Positions 19,931-30,452 of a stretch of 64,000 nt of DNA are shown here, piece after piece. The stretch's first letter is position 1. Every line of letters begins with the position of its first letter. The translations under genes were made by a program, and so were the position numbers. The DNA lies in NCBI GenBank assembly GCA_021848345.1, contig JAJZUV010000001.1, positions 186,001 to 250,000 of the forward strand, in the 5' to 3' direction. The notes under the pieces were generated by a model that did no database searches, had not been told where the DNA came from, and saw only the letters and a list, made by a program, of their open reading frames with translations. Origin of the DNA: Pseudomonadota bacterium (GTDB taxonomy: Bacteria; Pseudomonadota; Gammaproteobacteria; Burkholderiales; Burkholderiaceae_C).

Positions 19931-21115
19931 TCAGGCCGGCGGCGGCGACGCATCCGCGGCGGTGGGCTCGCCCTGGGACGCGGGCACGGCCAGGGCCTGC
20001 AGCAACTGGCGGGCCAGATCGGGCTGCGCCGCCAGGCGCTCGCACCACGAGCCCGCGTGGGCGCGGATTTCGGGCAGCGCCGCGCAGAAGGCCTGCCAGG
20101 CCGGCACCAGTTCCCCGCCGTCGTTCCAGGCCTCGGACAACCCGGTGACGGCGTCGCGCACCGCCGGCTGCGCGTCGCGCAGGTAGCGGCGCAGGAAGGC
20201 GTCGATCTTCTCCAGGTGCGCCTGGTCGTGCTGCGGATAGGCGTGCCAGACCATCGGGCGCGCCGCCCACTGCGCGCGCACGAAGGAGTCCTCCCCGCGC
20301 ACGATGCACACGTCGGCCGACCACAGCAGCTCGTCGAAGCGCTCCTGCGGCACGAAGGGCAGGGCGCACAGCGTGAGGCTGCCGCGCACCGTGCTCTGGC
20401 CCGTGCCCAGCTGCATGTGCAGCCAGGCGTCCACCTCGGCGCGCATGGGGCCCGGGCAGATCCACAAGGTGGTGGGGCGGCTGGCCGAGGCCATGGCCTG
20501 CAGCCATGCCCCCACGCCGGCGCGGGCGTAGCTGAACAACAGCACGGTCAGTGCGTGTTCCGGCGGCGGCGGCAGGCCCAGCGAGCGCAAGGCGATGCGC
20601 CGCGCGCTGGGCAGGCGCTCCCAGGAGGCGCGGCGCGCCAGCAGGTCGCGCTCGCGAAGCAGGCCGCCGGTGCCTGCGCCGAAGCCGGGGAAGAAGAACA
20701 GCTTGTCGATGCCGCCCGGCTGCGGCGACGGGCGCAGGTGCGCGCCTTCCACCCAGGCCTCGGCGCTGAGGTGTTCCAGGTTCACCCAGCGCACCCGGCG
20801 CGGGCCCAGGCGCTGGATGCGCTCGATGAATCCCGGCAGCAGGTGGCAGCCGAACATTTCGACCACCACGTCGCCGGGGTCGAGCTGCTGCTGGCGCGAC
20901 CACGGCAGAATGCTCACCGAGTCGATGGTCTGCTGGCCCATGCGCGGCTGGATCTGCGGGCAGATCGCCGCGAAGGTGTTCAAATCGTCGACGAACAGCC
21001 GGACGACGCAGCCGTGCTCGTGCGCCAGCTGTCTCGCCAGGCGCCACGCCACGCCGATGTCGCCGAAATTGTCCACGACATGGCAAAACAGATCGCAGTT
21101 CAGGGGATGGTTCAT
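19931..21115 (-). CDS. earP: EF-P arginine rhamnosyltransferase
   Basis: CDLFCHVVDNFGDIGVAWRLARQLAHEHGCVVRLFVDDL; DSFVRAQWAARPMVWHAYPQHD...HLEKIDAFL; upstream of efp. Confidence 0.95.
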   Translation of the reverse strand: MNHPLNCDLFCHVVDNFGDIGVAWRLARQLAHEHGCVVRLFVDDLNTFAAICPQIQPRMGQQTIDSVSILPWSRQQQLDPGDVVVEMFGCHLLPGFIERIQRLGPRRVRWVNLEHLSAEAWVEGAHLRPSPQPGGIDKLFFFPGFGAGTGGLLRERDLLARRASWERLPSARRIALRSLGLPPPPEHALTVLLFSYARAGVGAWLQAMASASRPTTLWICPGPMRAEVDAWLHMQLGTGQSTVRGSLTLCALPFVPQERFDELLWSADVCIVRGEDSFVRAQWAARPMVWHAYPQHDQAHLEKIDAFLRRYLRDAQPAVRDAVTGLSEAWNDGGELVPAWQAFCAALPEIRAHAGSWCERLAAQPDLARQLLQALAVPASQGEPTAADASPPPA

Positions 21116-21145
21116 CAAAAGCAGTCCACACGCGAGCGCGCGTCC

Positions 21146-21847
21146 GTGACCACCGGTCCGGAACCCGCAGCGCCAACCGGACACCCGGTGTACGACCCGC
21201 ATTGTCGCCGTTGTTCGCGCCTGGCGGAGTTCCGCGACGAGGTGCACGCGCGCCATCCGCAGTACGCCTGCCTGCCGGTGCCTTCGTTCGGGCCGCTGTC
21301 GGCGCGCCTGCTGGTGGTCGGGCTGGCGCCCGGGCTGCACGGTGCCAACGCCAGCAACCGACCCTTCACCGGCGATGGCGCCGGCCCGTTGCTGTACGGC
21401 ACGCTGGGCGCGCTGGGGCTGGCCGAGCGCGAGCCGGCGGTGCGCGCGGACGACCCGCCGGCCAGCATCCGGGCTGACGACGGCATGCGCATGCTGGATT
21501 GCCGCATCTGCAACAGCGTGAAATGCCTGCCTCCCGGCAACAAGCCGCTGCCGGCCGAGGTGCGCGAGTGCAACGCCTACCTGCGCGCGGAGCTGCAGGC
21601 CATGCCGCGCCTGGGCGTGGTGCTGGCACTGGGCACGGTGGCCCACGGCGCGGTGCTGCAGGCGCTGGGGCGCAAGGTCTCGTCGGCGCGCTTCGCCCAC
21701 GGCGCGCGCCACGACCTGGGCGCGCTGCGCCTGTACGACAGCTACCACTGCAGCCGCTACAACCAGAACACCGGGCGCCTGACGGCGGCGATGTTCCGGG
21801 ACGTGTTCGAGCGCGCCGCGCGGGAAGCGCGCGCCGCGGGAGCCTGA
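21146..21847 (+). CDS. Uracil-DNA glycosylase family protein (family 5 like)
   Basis: LLVVGLAPGLHGANASNRPFTGDGAG, NSVKCLPPGNKP, SYHCSRYNQNTGRLT. Confidence 0.85.
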   Translation: MTTGPEPAAPTGHPVYDPHCRRCSRLAEFRDEVHARHPQYACLPVPSFGPLSARLLVVGLAPGLHGANASNRPFTGDGAGPLLYGTLGALGLAEREPAVRADDPPASIRADDGMRMLDCRICNSVKCLPPGNKPLPAEVRECNAYLRAELQAMPRLGVVLALGTVAHGAVLQALGRKVSSARFAHGARHDLGALRLYDSYHCSRYNQNTGRLTAAMFRDVFERAAREARAAGA

Positions 21848-21850
21848 GCC

Positions 21851-23698
21851 ATGGCCGCCGACGACGCGCTGGCGCGCCAGGTCGCGGCGCTGCCCCACCT
21901 GCCGGGGGTGTACCGCTATTTCGCCGCCGACGGCACGCTGCTGTACGTGGGCAAGGCGCGCGACCTGAAAAAGCGCGTGTCCAGCTATTTCCAGAAGGAC
22001 CACGGCGGCACGCGCATCGGGCACATGGTCTCGCGCATCGAGCGCATGGAGACCACGGTCACCTCCTCCGAGGCGGAAGCGCTGCTGCTCGAGAACAACC
22101 TCATCAAGACCCAGAACCCGCGGTTCAACATCCTGTTCCGCGACGACAAGTCCTACCCCTACCTCAAGCTCGGCACCAGTCATGCCTTTGCCCGCATGGC
22201 GTATTTCCGGGGTTCGGTGGACCGCAAGAACCGCTATTTCGGGCCCTATCCCAGCGCCTGGGCGGTCAAGGAAAGCATCACCGTGCTGCAGAAGGTGTTC
22301 CGCCTGCGCACCTGCGAGGACACCGTGTTCGCCAATCGCAGCCGGCCCTGCCTGCTGCACCAGATCCAGCGCTGCTCGGGGCCCTGCGTGGGCCTGATCT
22401 CGCCGCAGGACTACGCCGCCGACGTGGAGGCCGCCACCCGCTTCCTGCGCGGCGAGCACGACACCGTGCTGCGCGACCTGCAGCAGCGCATGGAGCAACT
22501 GTCCTCCGAACTGCGCTTCGAGGAGGCGGCGGTGCTGCGCGACCAGATCGGCGCGCTGTCCAGGGTGCTGCAGCAACAGAGCATGGAGGTCGACGCCGAC
22601 CAGGACGCCGACATCCTCGCCGTGGCGGTGCAGGGCGCGCGCGCCTGCGTCAACCTGGCCATGGTGCGCGGCGGACGCCACCTGGGAGACCGCGCCTACT
22701 ACCCCAGCCAGCTCGCCGGGCTGGACGAGCTGCCCGAGGGATCGACGCCGGAACAGGCGGTGCTCGAAGCCTTCGTCGCGCAACACTACCTGGACCTCGC
22801 GCTGCCGCCGGTGCTGGTCAGCGGCTGCGCGCTGCAGACCGAACTCCTGGAAGCCCTGGAGCAGCACCGCGGCCAGCGCTGCCGCCTGGTGCTCAACCCC
22901 CGCGGCACGCGCCGGCGCTGGCTGGAGCAGGCCGAGCAGGGAGCGCGCCTGGCGCTGGCGCGCCTGCTGGCCGACGAGGGCGCGCAGCATCTGCGCACCG
23001 ACGCGCTGGCCCAGGCGCTGGGCCTGCAGCCCGACGACCTGGCCACGCTCAGCGTGGAGTGCTTCGACATCAGCCATACCGCGGGCGAGGCCACGCAGGG
23101 CTCCTGCGTGGTGTTCCAGCAGCACGCGATGCAACCCTCGCGCTACCGGCGCTACACGGTGGAAGGCATCACCCCCGGCGACGACTACGCGGCCATGCGC
23201 CAGGTGCTGACCCGGCGCTATTCCCGCGTCGCCGAGAACAGCGGCGAGGGCCTGCCCGACGTGGTGCTGATCGACGGCGGACGCGGCCAGGTGGGCGTGG
23301 CCCGCTCGGTGTTCGAGGAACTCGGCCTGGAGATTGCCCGCATCGTCGGCGTGGAGAAAGGCGAGGGCCGCAAGGTCGGGCTGGAGGAACTGGTGTTCGC
23401 CGACCAGCGCCCCAAGCTCAGCCTGCCGCCCGACAGCCCGGCGCTGCTGCTGGTGGCGCAGATCCGCGACGAGGCGCACCGTTTCGCCATCACCGGCATG
23501 CGCGCGCGCCGCGCCAAAGCGCGCACCGGGGGCTCGCGTCTGGAGGACATCGCCGGCATCGGGCCCAAGCGGCGTTCGCGCCTGCTGGCCCGTTTCGGCG
23601 GGCTGCGCGGGGTGGAGCAGGCGAGCGTGGAGGACCTGATGACGGTGGAGGGCATTTCACGCGAACTCGCGCAGGCCATCTACTCGGCGCTGCACTGA
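21851..23698 (+). CDS. uvrC: Excinuclease ABC subunit C
   Basis: [40 protein letters not shown] domain and C-terminal RNase H/HhH domains. Confidence 0.97.
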   Translation: MAADDALARQVAALPHLPGVYRYFAADGTLLYVGKARDLKKRVSSYFQKDHGGTRIGHMVSRIERMETTVTSSEAEALLLENNLIKTQNPRFNILFRDDKSYPYLKLGTSHAFARMAYFRGSVDRKNRYFGPYPSAWAVKESITVLQKVFRLRTCEDTVFANRSRPCLLHQIQRCSGPCVGLISPQDYAADVEAATRFLRGEHDTVLRDLQQRMEQLSSELRFEEAAVLRDQIGALSRVLQQQSMEVDADQDADILAVAVQGARACVNLAMVRGGRHLGDRAYYPSQLAGLDELPEGSTPEQAVLEAFVAQHYLDLALPPVLVSGCALQTELLEALEQHRGQRCRLVLNPRGTRRRWLEQAEQGARLALARLLADEGAQHLRTDALAQALGLQPDDLATLSVECFDISHTAGEATQGSCVVFQQHAMQPSRYRRYTVEGITPGDDYAAMRQVLTRRYSRVAENSGEGLPDVVLIDGGRGQVGVARSVFEELGLEIARIVGVEKGEGRKVGLEELVFADQRPKLSLPPDSPALLLVAQIRDEAHRFAITGMRARRAKARTGGSRLEDIAGIGPKRRSRLLARFGGLRGVEQASVEDLMTVEGISRELAQAIYSALH

Positions 23699-23768
23699 GC
23701 CGACCGGCGCGGCGCCGGGCTTGTCCCCATGGGGTGCGGAGCGCGGCGATGGAATAATGCTATGCACC

Positions 23769-24335
23769 ATGAACGTGCCGACCCTCCTGACCTGGCTGCG
23801 CGTGGCGGCCATTCCGCTGGTCGTCGGCCTGTATGCCTTGCCCACGCACTGGCTGAGCCCGCCGGACCGCAACCTCGCGGCGGCGTTGCTGTTCGTGCTG
23901 GCCGGGCTGACCGACTGGTTCGACGGCTTCCTGGCGCGGCGCTGGAACCAGACCTCCGCCTTCGGCGCCTTCCTCGACCCGGTGGCCGACAAGCTGATGG
24001 TCTCGGCGGCGCTGCTGGTGCTGCTGGAGCTCGGGCGCATCGGCGCGCTGGTGGCGCTGATCATCATCGGGCGCGAGATCGCCATCTCGGCGCTGCGCGA
24101 ATGGATGGCGCGCATCGGGCGTTCGCGCGCGGTGGCGGTGAACTGGCTGGGCAAGGTCAAGACCGCCACGCAGATGGTGGCCATCCCGCTGCTGCTGTAC
24201 GACGGGCGACTGTTCGGCCTGCTGTCCGCAGCCTGGTGGGGCGGCTGGCTGCTCGACGTGGCGGCGGCGCTCACCCTGTGGTCCATGCTGTATTACTTCA
24301 AGCTCGCGCTGGCGGGCATCAAACTCTCCGAATGA
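23769..24335 (+). CDS. pgsA: CDP-diacylglycerol--glycerol-3-phosphate 3-phosphatidyltransferase
   Basis: NVPTLLTWLRVAAIPLVV; DWFDGFLARRWNQTSAFGAFLDPVADK CDP-alcohol phosphotransferase motif. Confidence 0.94.
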   Translation: MNVPTLLTWLRVAAIPLVVGLYALPTHWLSPPDRNLAAALLFVLAGLTDWFDGFLARRWNQTSAFGAFLDPVADKLMVSAALLVLLELGRIGALVALIIIGREIAISALREWMARIGRSRAVAVNWLGKVKTATQMVAIPLLLYDGRLFGLLSAAWWGGWLLDVAAALTLWSMLYYFKLALAGIKLSE

Positions 24336-24342
24336 GGTCCCC

Positions 24343-25461
24343 ATGAGCCAGGAATCGTCCTCCTCCGCCGCACCCGTCCAGGCGCGTCCGTGGCGCATCG
24401 CCGTGATCCCCGGCGATGGCATCGGCCAGGAGGTCATGCCCGAGGGCGTGCGGGTGCTGCAGGCCGCGGCCAGCCGCTTCGGCATCGCGCTGCAGCTGGA
24501 GGAATTCGATTTCGCCTCCTGCGACTACTACCTGCGCCACGGCACCATGCTGCCCGGGAACTGGGAGCAGGTGCTGGGCGACTTCGACGCCATCCTGTTC
24601 GGCGCCGTCGGCTGGCCCGAGAAGGTGCCCGACCACGTGTCCCTGTGGGGCTCGCTGATCCAGTTCCGCCGTGTGTTCGACCAGTACGTGAACCTGCGCC
24701 CGGCGCGCCTGATGCCCGGCGTGCGCTCGCCGCTGGCCGGGCGCGTCGCGGGCGACATCGACCTGCTGATCGTGCGCGAGAACACCGAGGGCGAGTACTC
24801 CGACGCGGGAGGCCGCATGTTCGCCGGCACCGACCGCGAAATGGTGCTGCAGGAGACCATCCTGACCCGCATCGGCGTGGACCGGGTGCTGCATTTCGCC
24901 TTCGAGCAGGCCGAACGCCGCCCGCGGCGCCTGCTGAGTTCGGCCACCAAGTCCAACGGCATTTCCATCACCATGCCGTACTGGGACGAGCGCGTGCGCG
25001 CGGTGGCCGCCGCGCACGACCAGGTGCGCTGGAACCAGTACCACATCGACGCGCTGTGCGCGCGCCTGGTGCAGCGCCCGCAGGACTTCGACGTGATCGT
25101 CGGCTCCAACCTGTTCGGCGACATTCTCAGCGACCTCGCACCGGCCTTGTGCGGAACCCTGGGCATCGGTCCGTCGGCGAACCTGAACCCCACGCGCACC
25201 GCTCCGTCCCTGTTCGAGCCGGTGCACGGCTCGGCGCCGGACATCGCCGGCAAGGGCCTGGCCAATCCGATCGGCCAGATCTGGTGCGCCGCGATGATGC
25301 TGGACTTCCTCGGACACCGCGATGTCCATGACGCCATGCTGGGCGCCATCGAGGCCGCGCTGCACCCCGATTCCCAGGCGCCGCGCACCCCCGACCTGGG
25401 CGGCAAGGCTTCCACCAGCGATCTCGGCCGGGCCATCGCGGCCGAGGTGGCGCGCGCCTGA
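24343..25461 (+). CDS. Tartrate dehydrogenase/decarboxylase-like (isocitrate/isopropylmalate dehydrogenase family)
   Basis: [49 protein letters not shown]. Confidence 0.88.
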   Translation: MSQESSSSAAPVQARPWRIAVIPGDGIGQEVMPEGVRVLQAAASRFGIALQLEEFDFASCDYYLRHGTMLPGNWEQVLGDFDAILFGAVGWPEKVPDHVSLWGSLIQFRRVFDQYVNLRPARLMPGVRSPLAGRVAGDIDLLIVRENTEGEYSDAGGRMFAGTDREMVLQETILTRIGVDRVLHFAFEQAERRPRRLLSSATKSNGISITMPYWDERVRAVAAAHDQVRWNQYHIDALCARLVQRPQDFDVIVGSNLFGDILSDLAPALCGTLGIGPSANLNPTRTAPSLFEPVHGSAPDIAGKGLANPIGQIWCAAMMLDFLGHRDVHDAMLGAIEAALHPDSQAPRTPDLGGKASTSDLGRAIAAEVARA

Positions 25462-25840
25462 GCGGCCCGCGCAGCCTGCGCGGGCGCAAGCCCCGCGGCG
25501 TTCGCACCACGCGGGTCGCGCGCTGGCACTTCCCTTGATTGACACGCGCAGCGGCGCTCGCTCTAATGCGTGGGCTGGCGCCGCAAGCCTTGTAATCCGC
25601 GGCGCTCGGCGTGATCGCTGCGATGCGAGCAGGGCTTCGGCGGACCCTCGGTCCGGCTCCGGATTCCCGGCCACCCGGTCGCCGCGCACCACGGGCCGAG
25701 CGCAACGGCTGTCGAAGGGCCTGGGGCGTGCGCGCAATTCTCCGGAGGCATCGCGACGTGTCCGCGGGCGGGCGCAAGTGCCGTGGCGTCGTATCGTCGT
25801 CAACTCGTTCAACCACACCATCCTCATGCAGGGGGCCAGA

Positions 25841-26113
25841 GTGAATAAAACAGAACTGATCGAACACATCGCGAAGAAGAGCGATATCTCCAAGGCCGCG
25901 GCCGCGCGCGCCCTGGATTCGATGATCGAAGGCGTCAAGGTCACCCTGAAGAAGGGCGGCAGCGTCACCCTGATCGGTTTCGGCACCTTTGCCGTGACCA
26001 AGCGTCCGGCGCGTACCGGCCGCAACCCCCGCACCGGCGCGACCATCAAGATCAAGGCCGCCAAGGTGCCGAAGTTCCGCGCCGGCAAGGGGCTGAAGGA
26101 CGCCCTGAACTGA
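25841..26113 (+). CDS. hupB: HU-family DNA-binding protein
   Basis: [29 protein letters not shown]...[48 protein letters not shown] start. Confidence 0.95.
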   Translation: MNKTELIEHIAKKSDISKAAAARALDSMIEGVKVTLKKGGSVTLIGFGTFAVTKRPARTGRNPRTGATIKIKAAKVPKFRAGKGLKDALN

Positions 26114-26160
26114 TGCACTAAACTGCGCGCCAGGCTCGCGCGGTTTGCCGGAGCACGTTC

Positions 26161-26236
26161 GGGTGCTTAGCTCAGTTGGTAGAGCGGCGCCCTTACAAGG
26201 CGTAGGTCGGGGGTTCGAACCCCTCAGCACCCACCA
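26161..26236 (+). tRNA. tRNA-Val (anticodon TAC)
   Basis: 76-nt cloverleaf GGGTGCT...AGCACCC-ACCA with anticodon loop CTTACAA. Confidence 0.96.
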
Positions 26237-26268
26237 TCCGCAAGCCGCGCCCCACGCTGGGGCACACG

Positions 26269-26296
26269 AAGGCGAACCTCGGTTCGCCTTTTGTTT
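26269..26296 (+). terminator. Rho-independent terminator after tRNA-Val
   Basis: AAGGCGAACC-TC-GGTTCGCCTT followed by TTGTTTTTG. Confidence 0.8.
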
Positions 26297-26359
26297 TTGT
26301 GCCTCCCGATTTCGTGTTCCGCGCATCCGGCCGCCGAGCCGGGAGTGCCTCCAGTCGCC

Positions 26360-28285
26360 ATGTTCGAATTCGTCCGCAAGCACAACAAGCTCCTGCAGGT
26401 CATCCTGTTCCTGCTGATCTTCCCGTCCTTCGTGCTGTTCGGCATCCAGGGCTACAACCACTTCACGGGCGACGGCAACCTGGCGGCCAAGGTCGACGGC
26501 ATCCCCATCTCGCGCGAGCAGCTCGACGCGGCCGAGCGCCAGCAGGTGGCGAGCATGCAGCAGGCGCTGGGCGGCAACGCCGACGCCGCCGCGCTGGATA
26601 CGCCGCAGATGCGCATGCGCACCCTGGACGCCATGGTGCGCCAGGCGCTGCTGCAGGTGGCGGTGAACAAGCAGCACCTGCAGGTCGACGACGACGCCGT
26701 GCGCCAGGCCATCCTGCAGATCCCGCAGGTCGCCGCGCTGCGCAACAAGGACGGCAGCTTCGACGTCGCCGCCTTCCGCAAGCTGATCCAGGAACAGGGC
26801 ATGACCACCGGCCAGTTCGAGGACAGCGTGCGCGCCCAGCTGCTGATGCAGCAGGCGCAGGGCGGACTGGCCGACAACGCGCTGGGCAGCCGGACCGTCG
26901 CGGCCCAGCTGGTCGACTGGCGCACCCAGACCCGCAGCGTGCGCGTGGCGCAATTCCAGGCGGCCGATTTCGCGAAGGACGTGCAACCCGATGCGGCCCA
27001 GGTGCAGGCCTACTACAAGTCCCATCCGGACGAGTTCCGCGTGCCCGAGAAGGCCACCATCCAGTACGTGGTGTTCAGCGCCGCCCAGCTCGAAGCCGGG
27101 GTGCAGGTCACGCCGCAGCAGGAGCAGGCCTATTACGACGCGCACAAGGCCGAATTCAACAGCCCCGAGCAGCGCCGCGCCAGCCACATCCTGATCACCC
27201 TGCCGCCCAAGGCCACGCCGGCCCAGGTGGCGCAGGCCCAGGCCAAGGCCGAGGCCATCGCCGCGCAAGTGCGCAAGGATCCCGCGGAGTTCGCCCAGCT
27301 GGCGCGCAAGGACTCGCAGGACCCCGGGACCGCGACTTCCGGCGGAGACCTGGGCTGGTTCACCCCCGACGCCATGGTCAAGCCGGTGTCGGACGCCGTG
27401 TTCGGCCTGCACAAGGTCGGAGAAATCGCCGGCCCGGTGCGTTCGCAGTTCGGCTTCCACGTCGTGGAGCTCACCGGCATCCGCCCCGCCGAGACCAAGA
27501 CCCTGGCGCAGGCCCGGCCCGAGATCGACGCCGCGCTGCGCAAGCAGCAGGCCGACAAGCAGTTCACCGACGAGTCGGACAAGTTCAGCTCCATGGTCTA
27601 CGAGGACAGCCGCAGCTACGACAAGGTGGCGGCCAGGCTGCACCTGCAGGTGCAGAACGCCACCGACGTGACCGAGCAGCCGCGCCAGGGCGATGCCTCG
27701 ACCGACCCGCTGGCCAGCCCGGCCTTCGTCAAGGCCCTGTTCGGCAAGCTCAGCGTGCGCGACCGGCGCAACATCCCCTCGGTGCAGATCGCTCCCAACG
27801 TGCTCGCCTCCGGACGCATCGTCAGCCTGCAACCCGCCACCACGCTGAGCTTCGCGCAGGCGCAGGACCGCGCCCGCCAGATGCTGGTGCAGCAAATGGC
27901 CGCGCAACGTGCGATCCAGGCCGGCGAACAGGCACTGGCGCAGGCTCGAGCCGGCAAGGCCCAACCCCAGTGGGGCCCGACCCAGCAGCTTTCGCTGGCG
28001 CAAGCCCAGTCCAGCCTGCCGCAGCCGTTGGTCGAGGCCGTGTTCCGCGCCAACGTCGACAAGCTGCCGCAGCTGCTCGGCGTGGCGCTCCCCGGCCAGG
28101 GCTACGCGCTGGTGTCGGTCGACGCCGTCAGCCACGCCAAGCCCAGCGCCGGGGAACTGGCCGCCCAGCAGGCCACGCTGAACCAGATCCTCGGCCAGGC
28201 CTACGAACAGGCCTACATCGACTCCCTGAAGAAGGAGTACGGCGTGAAGATCCTGTACAAGCCGAGCGAGAACACTTCCGGCTGA
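26360..28285 (+). CDS. ppiD: Peptidyl-prolyl cis-trans isomerase D (SurA-N / rotamase)
   Basis: MFEFVRKHNKLLQVILFLLIFPSFVLFGIQGY TM anchor; rotamase domain SGGDLGWFTPDAMVKPVSDAVF. Confidence 0.92.
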   Translation: MFEFVRKHNKLLQVILFLLIFPSFVLFGIQGYNHFTGDGNLAAKVDGIPISREQLDAAERQQVASMQQALGGNADAAALDTPQMRMRTLDAMVRQALLQVAVNKQHLQVDDDAVRQAILQIPQVAALRNKDGSFDVAAFRKLIQEQGMTTGQFEDSVRAQLLMQQAQGGLADNALGSRTVAAQLVDWRTQTRSVRVAQFQAADFAKDVQPDAAQVQAYYKSHPDEFRVPEKATIQYVVFSAAQLEAGVQVTPQQEQAYYDAHKAEFNSPEQRRASHILITLPPKATPAQVAQAQAKAEAIAAQVRKDPAEFAQLARKDSQDPGTATSGGDLGWFTPDAMVKPVSDAVFGLHKVGEIAGPVRSQFGFHVVELTGIRPAETKTLAQARPEIDAALRKQQADKQFTDESDKFSSMVYEDSRSYDKVAARLHLQVQNATDVTEQPRQGDASTDPLASPAFVKALFGKLSVRDRRNIPSVQIAPNVLASGRIVSLQPATTLSFAQAQDRARQMLVQQMAAQRAIQAGEQALAQARAGKAQPQWGPTQQLSLAQAQSSLPQPLVEAVFRANVDKLPQLLGVALPGQGYALVSVDAVSHAKPSAGELAAQQATLNQILGQAYEQAYIDSLKKEYGVKILYKPSENTSG

Positions 28286-28321
28286 GTCCGGAACATGCCT
28301 ATAATGGCGAGTTTTCCGGTG

Positions 28322-28397
28322 GTGGCTGTAGCTCAGTTGGTAGAGTCCAGGATTGTGATTCCTGTTGTCGTGGGTTCGAGTCCCATCAGCCACCCCA
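28322..28397 (+). tRNA. tRNA-His (anticodon GTG), G-1 encoded at 28321
   Basis: GTGGCTG...CAGCCAC acceptor stem, loop ATTGTGATT, CCA encoded. Confidence 0.96.
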
Positions 28398-29975
28398 CCC
28401 GATGCTAGAAGTGGGCACCCGAGCGGTGCCCATTTTTTTGCCTGCCGCCGCCGCCAGCAGCGCGGCATTGCGGCCCTGCATGCGCACCACCTCGCCGTCG
28501 AAGGTGATCTCGCTGACCAGCTCGTGCAGGTAGCGCTTCGGCAGGCCGCTGGAGGGGTCCAGCAGGCGCTTGCGCATGACCTTGGCGAATGCGTCCATGG
28601 TGGCCGGGCTCAGGAGGTCCAGTGGCGTCTCGCCTGCCTGCTTGGCGCCGTCGATGTCCCGCAGCAGCGCTTCGCGCCGGTTCTTGAGCTTTGCGGCGCG
28701 GCTGGCCAGCGTGTCGTCCATGGGGAGCAGGCCTTTCTCAACGGCCTCGTACAGGCGCTCGATCGCGGTGTCCAGTTCGGCCAGCTCCTTGCGCAACTCG
28801 CGCAGGCCATCGGAGCGCTCCTCGCGGGCCTGCTTGAGCTGACCCTTCAACTCCGACAGCAAGGCCTTGAGGCGCTGCGGCGCCAGAACCTTGTCCGCAA
28901 GCGCCTCCAGTACCTTGGCGTCGAGTTTCTCCATCGGCAGCGCAGGGGTGCTGCAGGCCTGGGCATGCTGGGCGATACGGGTATTGCACTTGTAGTACCT
29001 GTACTTCCCACCCTTGCCCGTGATCAGCGTCATCGAGGCGCCACAGTTCGCGCAGCGCAGCAGCCCCGTGAGCAGGGTGGGGGAGTTCACGACGCGTGGT
29101 GGGGTGACCTCCGGCGAGCGCTCACGCCGCAGGCTGGCGACAGCTTCGAACACCTCGGCCGGCACGATCGCCGGCACGGTCATCGGGATCCACTCGTCGC
29201 GGGGCTTGACGGCGCCAGTGCGCACGTTGACCTGGTTGAACAGGTATGTGCCCATGTAGGCGGTCTCCGTCAGAATGCGGTGCACCCGGTTGCGCGACCA
29301 GCGCTGGCCGCGGACCAGTACGCCGGCCGCATTGAAATGCGCCGCGATGTTCTTCGCACCCATGGTCTCGCCATGCAGCCCGTGCAGGTACAGGTCGAAT
29401 ACCTTGCGCACCAGCACGGCCTCAGCCTCGTCGATGGCCAGCTTCTTCTTCGTGCCAGCCTTCCCGGAACCGTGCTCGACCGTGACCGTGCAGTAGCCGA
29501 ACGGCGGCCTGGAACCGTTCCAGAAGCCCTGGCGGGCGTTCTCTTGCATCGCGCGTAATGTGTGCTTGGCGTTCTCCTTCGACTGGTACTCATCGAACAG
29601 CGCGAACATGCTGCGAGCCAGTTCCCCGGATGTGTCATCACCCGTCTGCTGGGTGATGGACACCAGCTTCACGCCCGCCTTCTTCAGCTTGCGCTCGTAG
29701 AGCGCAAGCTCCACGTGATCCCGGAAGAATCGCGACAGCGAGTGAACGACGATGGCCTCGAAGGGGGAGGGCTTCGCCGTGGCCGCCGCGATCATGTCCT
29801 GGAAGATCGGTCGCCGGTCGTCCGTCGCCGAAGCGCCTGGCTCCACGTACTCACGGCCGACCTCAAGGCCTTGGCGCGCGCACCATTCTCGGAGCTGGCG
29901 TAGCTGGTCCGGGATCGACAGGTCTTTTTCCGCCTGACGGGTGGTCGATACCCGCGCATACAGTGCAACAGCCAT
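28386..29975 (-). CDS. Large serine recombinase (integrase); ORF terminates inside the tRNA-His gene
   Basis: VALYARVSTTRQAEKDLSIPDQLRQLREWC resolvase domain with catalytic-region Ser; recombinase domain and zinc-ribbon GLLRCANCGASM; coiled-coil C-terminus. Confidence 0.95.
   Translation of the reverse strand: MAVALYARVSTTRQAEKDLSIPDQLRQLREWCARQGLEVGREYVEPGASATDDRRPIFQDMIAAATAKPSPFEAIVVHSLSRFFRDHVELALYERKLKKAGVKLVSITQQTGDDTSGELARSMFALFDEYQSKENAKHTLRAMQENARQGFWNGSRPPFGYCTVTVEHGSGKAGTKKKLAIDEAEAVLVRKVFDLYLHGLHGETMGAKNIAAHFNAAGVLVRGQRWSRNRVHRILTETAYMGTYLFNQVNVRTGAVKPRDEWIPMTVPAIVPAEVFEAVASLRRERSPEVTPPRVVNSPTLLTGLLRCANCGASMTLITGKGGKYRYYKCNTRIAQHAQACSTPALPMEKLDAKVLEALADKVLAPQRLKALLSELKGQLKQAREERSDGLRELRKELAELDTAIERLYEAVEKGLLPMDDTLASRAAKLKNRREALLRDIDGAKQAGETPLDLLSPATMDAFAKVMRKRLLDPSSGLPKRYLHELVSEITFDGEVVRMQGRNAALLAAAAGKKMGTARVPTSSIGWGG
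28391..28512. repeat. Direct repeat / attachment-site copy, left (tRNA-proximal)
   Basis: 122 bp aligned to 34650-34771; first 52 bp identical, 7 mismatches in the rest. Confidence 0.88.
28412..28440 (+). terminator. Rho-independent terminator after tRNA-His
   Basis: GGGCACC-CGAGC-GGTGCCC-A-TTTTTTT; same structure repeated at 34671-34699. Confidence 0.82.
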
Positions 29976-29979
29976 GGAT

Positions 29980-30189
29980 TCAGTCCTTTGCAGCTTCGCC
30001 TGGGGCCTCGACCAGCTCCCCCAGGATGCCGGGGAAGGCTGCGAGCAGCAGTTCGAGCTCTGCGGAGCCGGGAGGCGCAAGCGTGTCGAAATGGAACTCT
30101 ACGCCAAGGTACTCGTTGCGAGCGCGAGCGGCGTGCTTCCGCGGCCGCGTTGGGCCTTGCCGGTCGGTGTGTCTGAGATGGTTTTCCAT
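29980..30189 (-). CDS. Small hypothetical protein just upstream of the recombinase gene
   Basis: MENHLRHTDRQGPTRPRKHAARARNEYLGVEFHFDTLAPPGSAELELLLAAFPGILGELVEAPGEAAKD; stop lies 4 nt before the recombinase start on the minus strand; longer upstream starts possible. Confidence 0.5.
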   Translation of the reverse strand: MENHLRHTDRQGPTRPRKHAARARNEYLGVEFHFDTLAPPGSAELELLLAAFPGILGELVEAPGEAAKD

Positions 30190-30452
30190 CCTCGGCACAG
30201 CAAGCGACCCAAAACAAAATCCGTGGCCTCGAAAGGGCAGCAGTCCAAGCGGACAAGGCGAAGGGGCTGCACAGCGTGGGGGCTGTCCAGGTGGACGGCC
30301 GCCACGATGGGCATTCGCGTTGGCCGTGGGAGGCGGGGGCGCCGACCCGTGGAAGGCACCAGCGTCTCGGCAACCTGGGGATTGCACTTTCCCCCATAGG
30401 GGAAAAAGAAAGTGCCAGAGCCGTCGGCGTCTTGCGGACCGCCGCCGCTTGC

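Noticed and set aside
19931-23479. 1182-aa minus ORF extending earP across uvrC
   Set aside because: Only the last ~395 codons are EarP; the N-terminal extension is antisense to UDG and uvrC. Start placed at MNHPLNCDLFCHVV.
27155-27171. AATTCAACAGCC in ppiD as a fourth copy of the dispersed motif
   Set aside because: Only the short core matches, it lies in conserved coding sequence, and the CCGGAGG part is missing.
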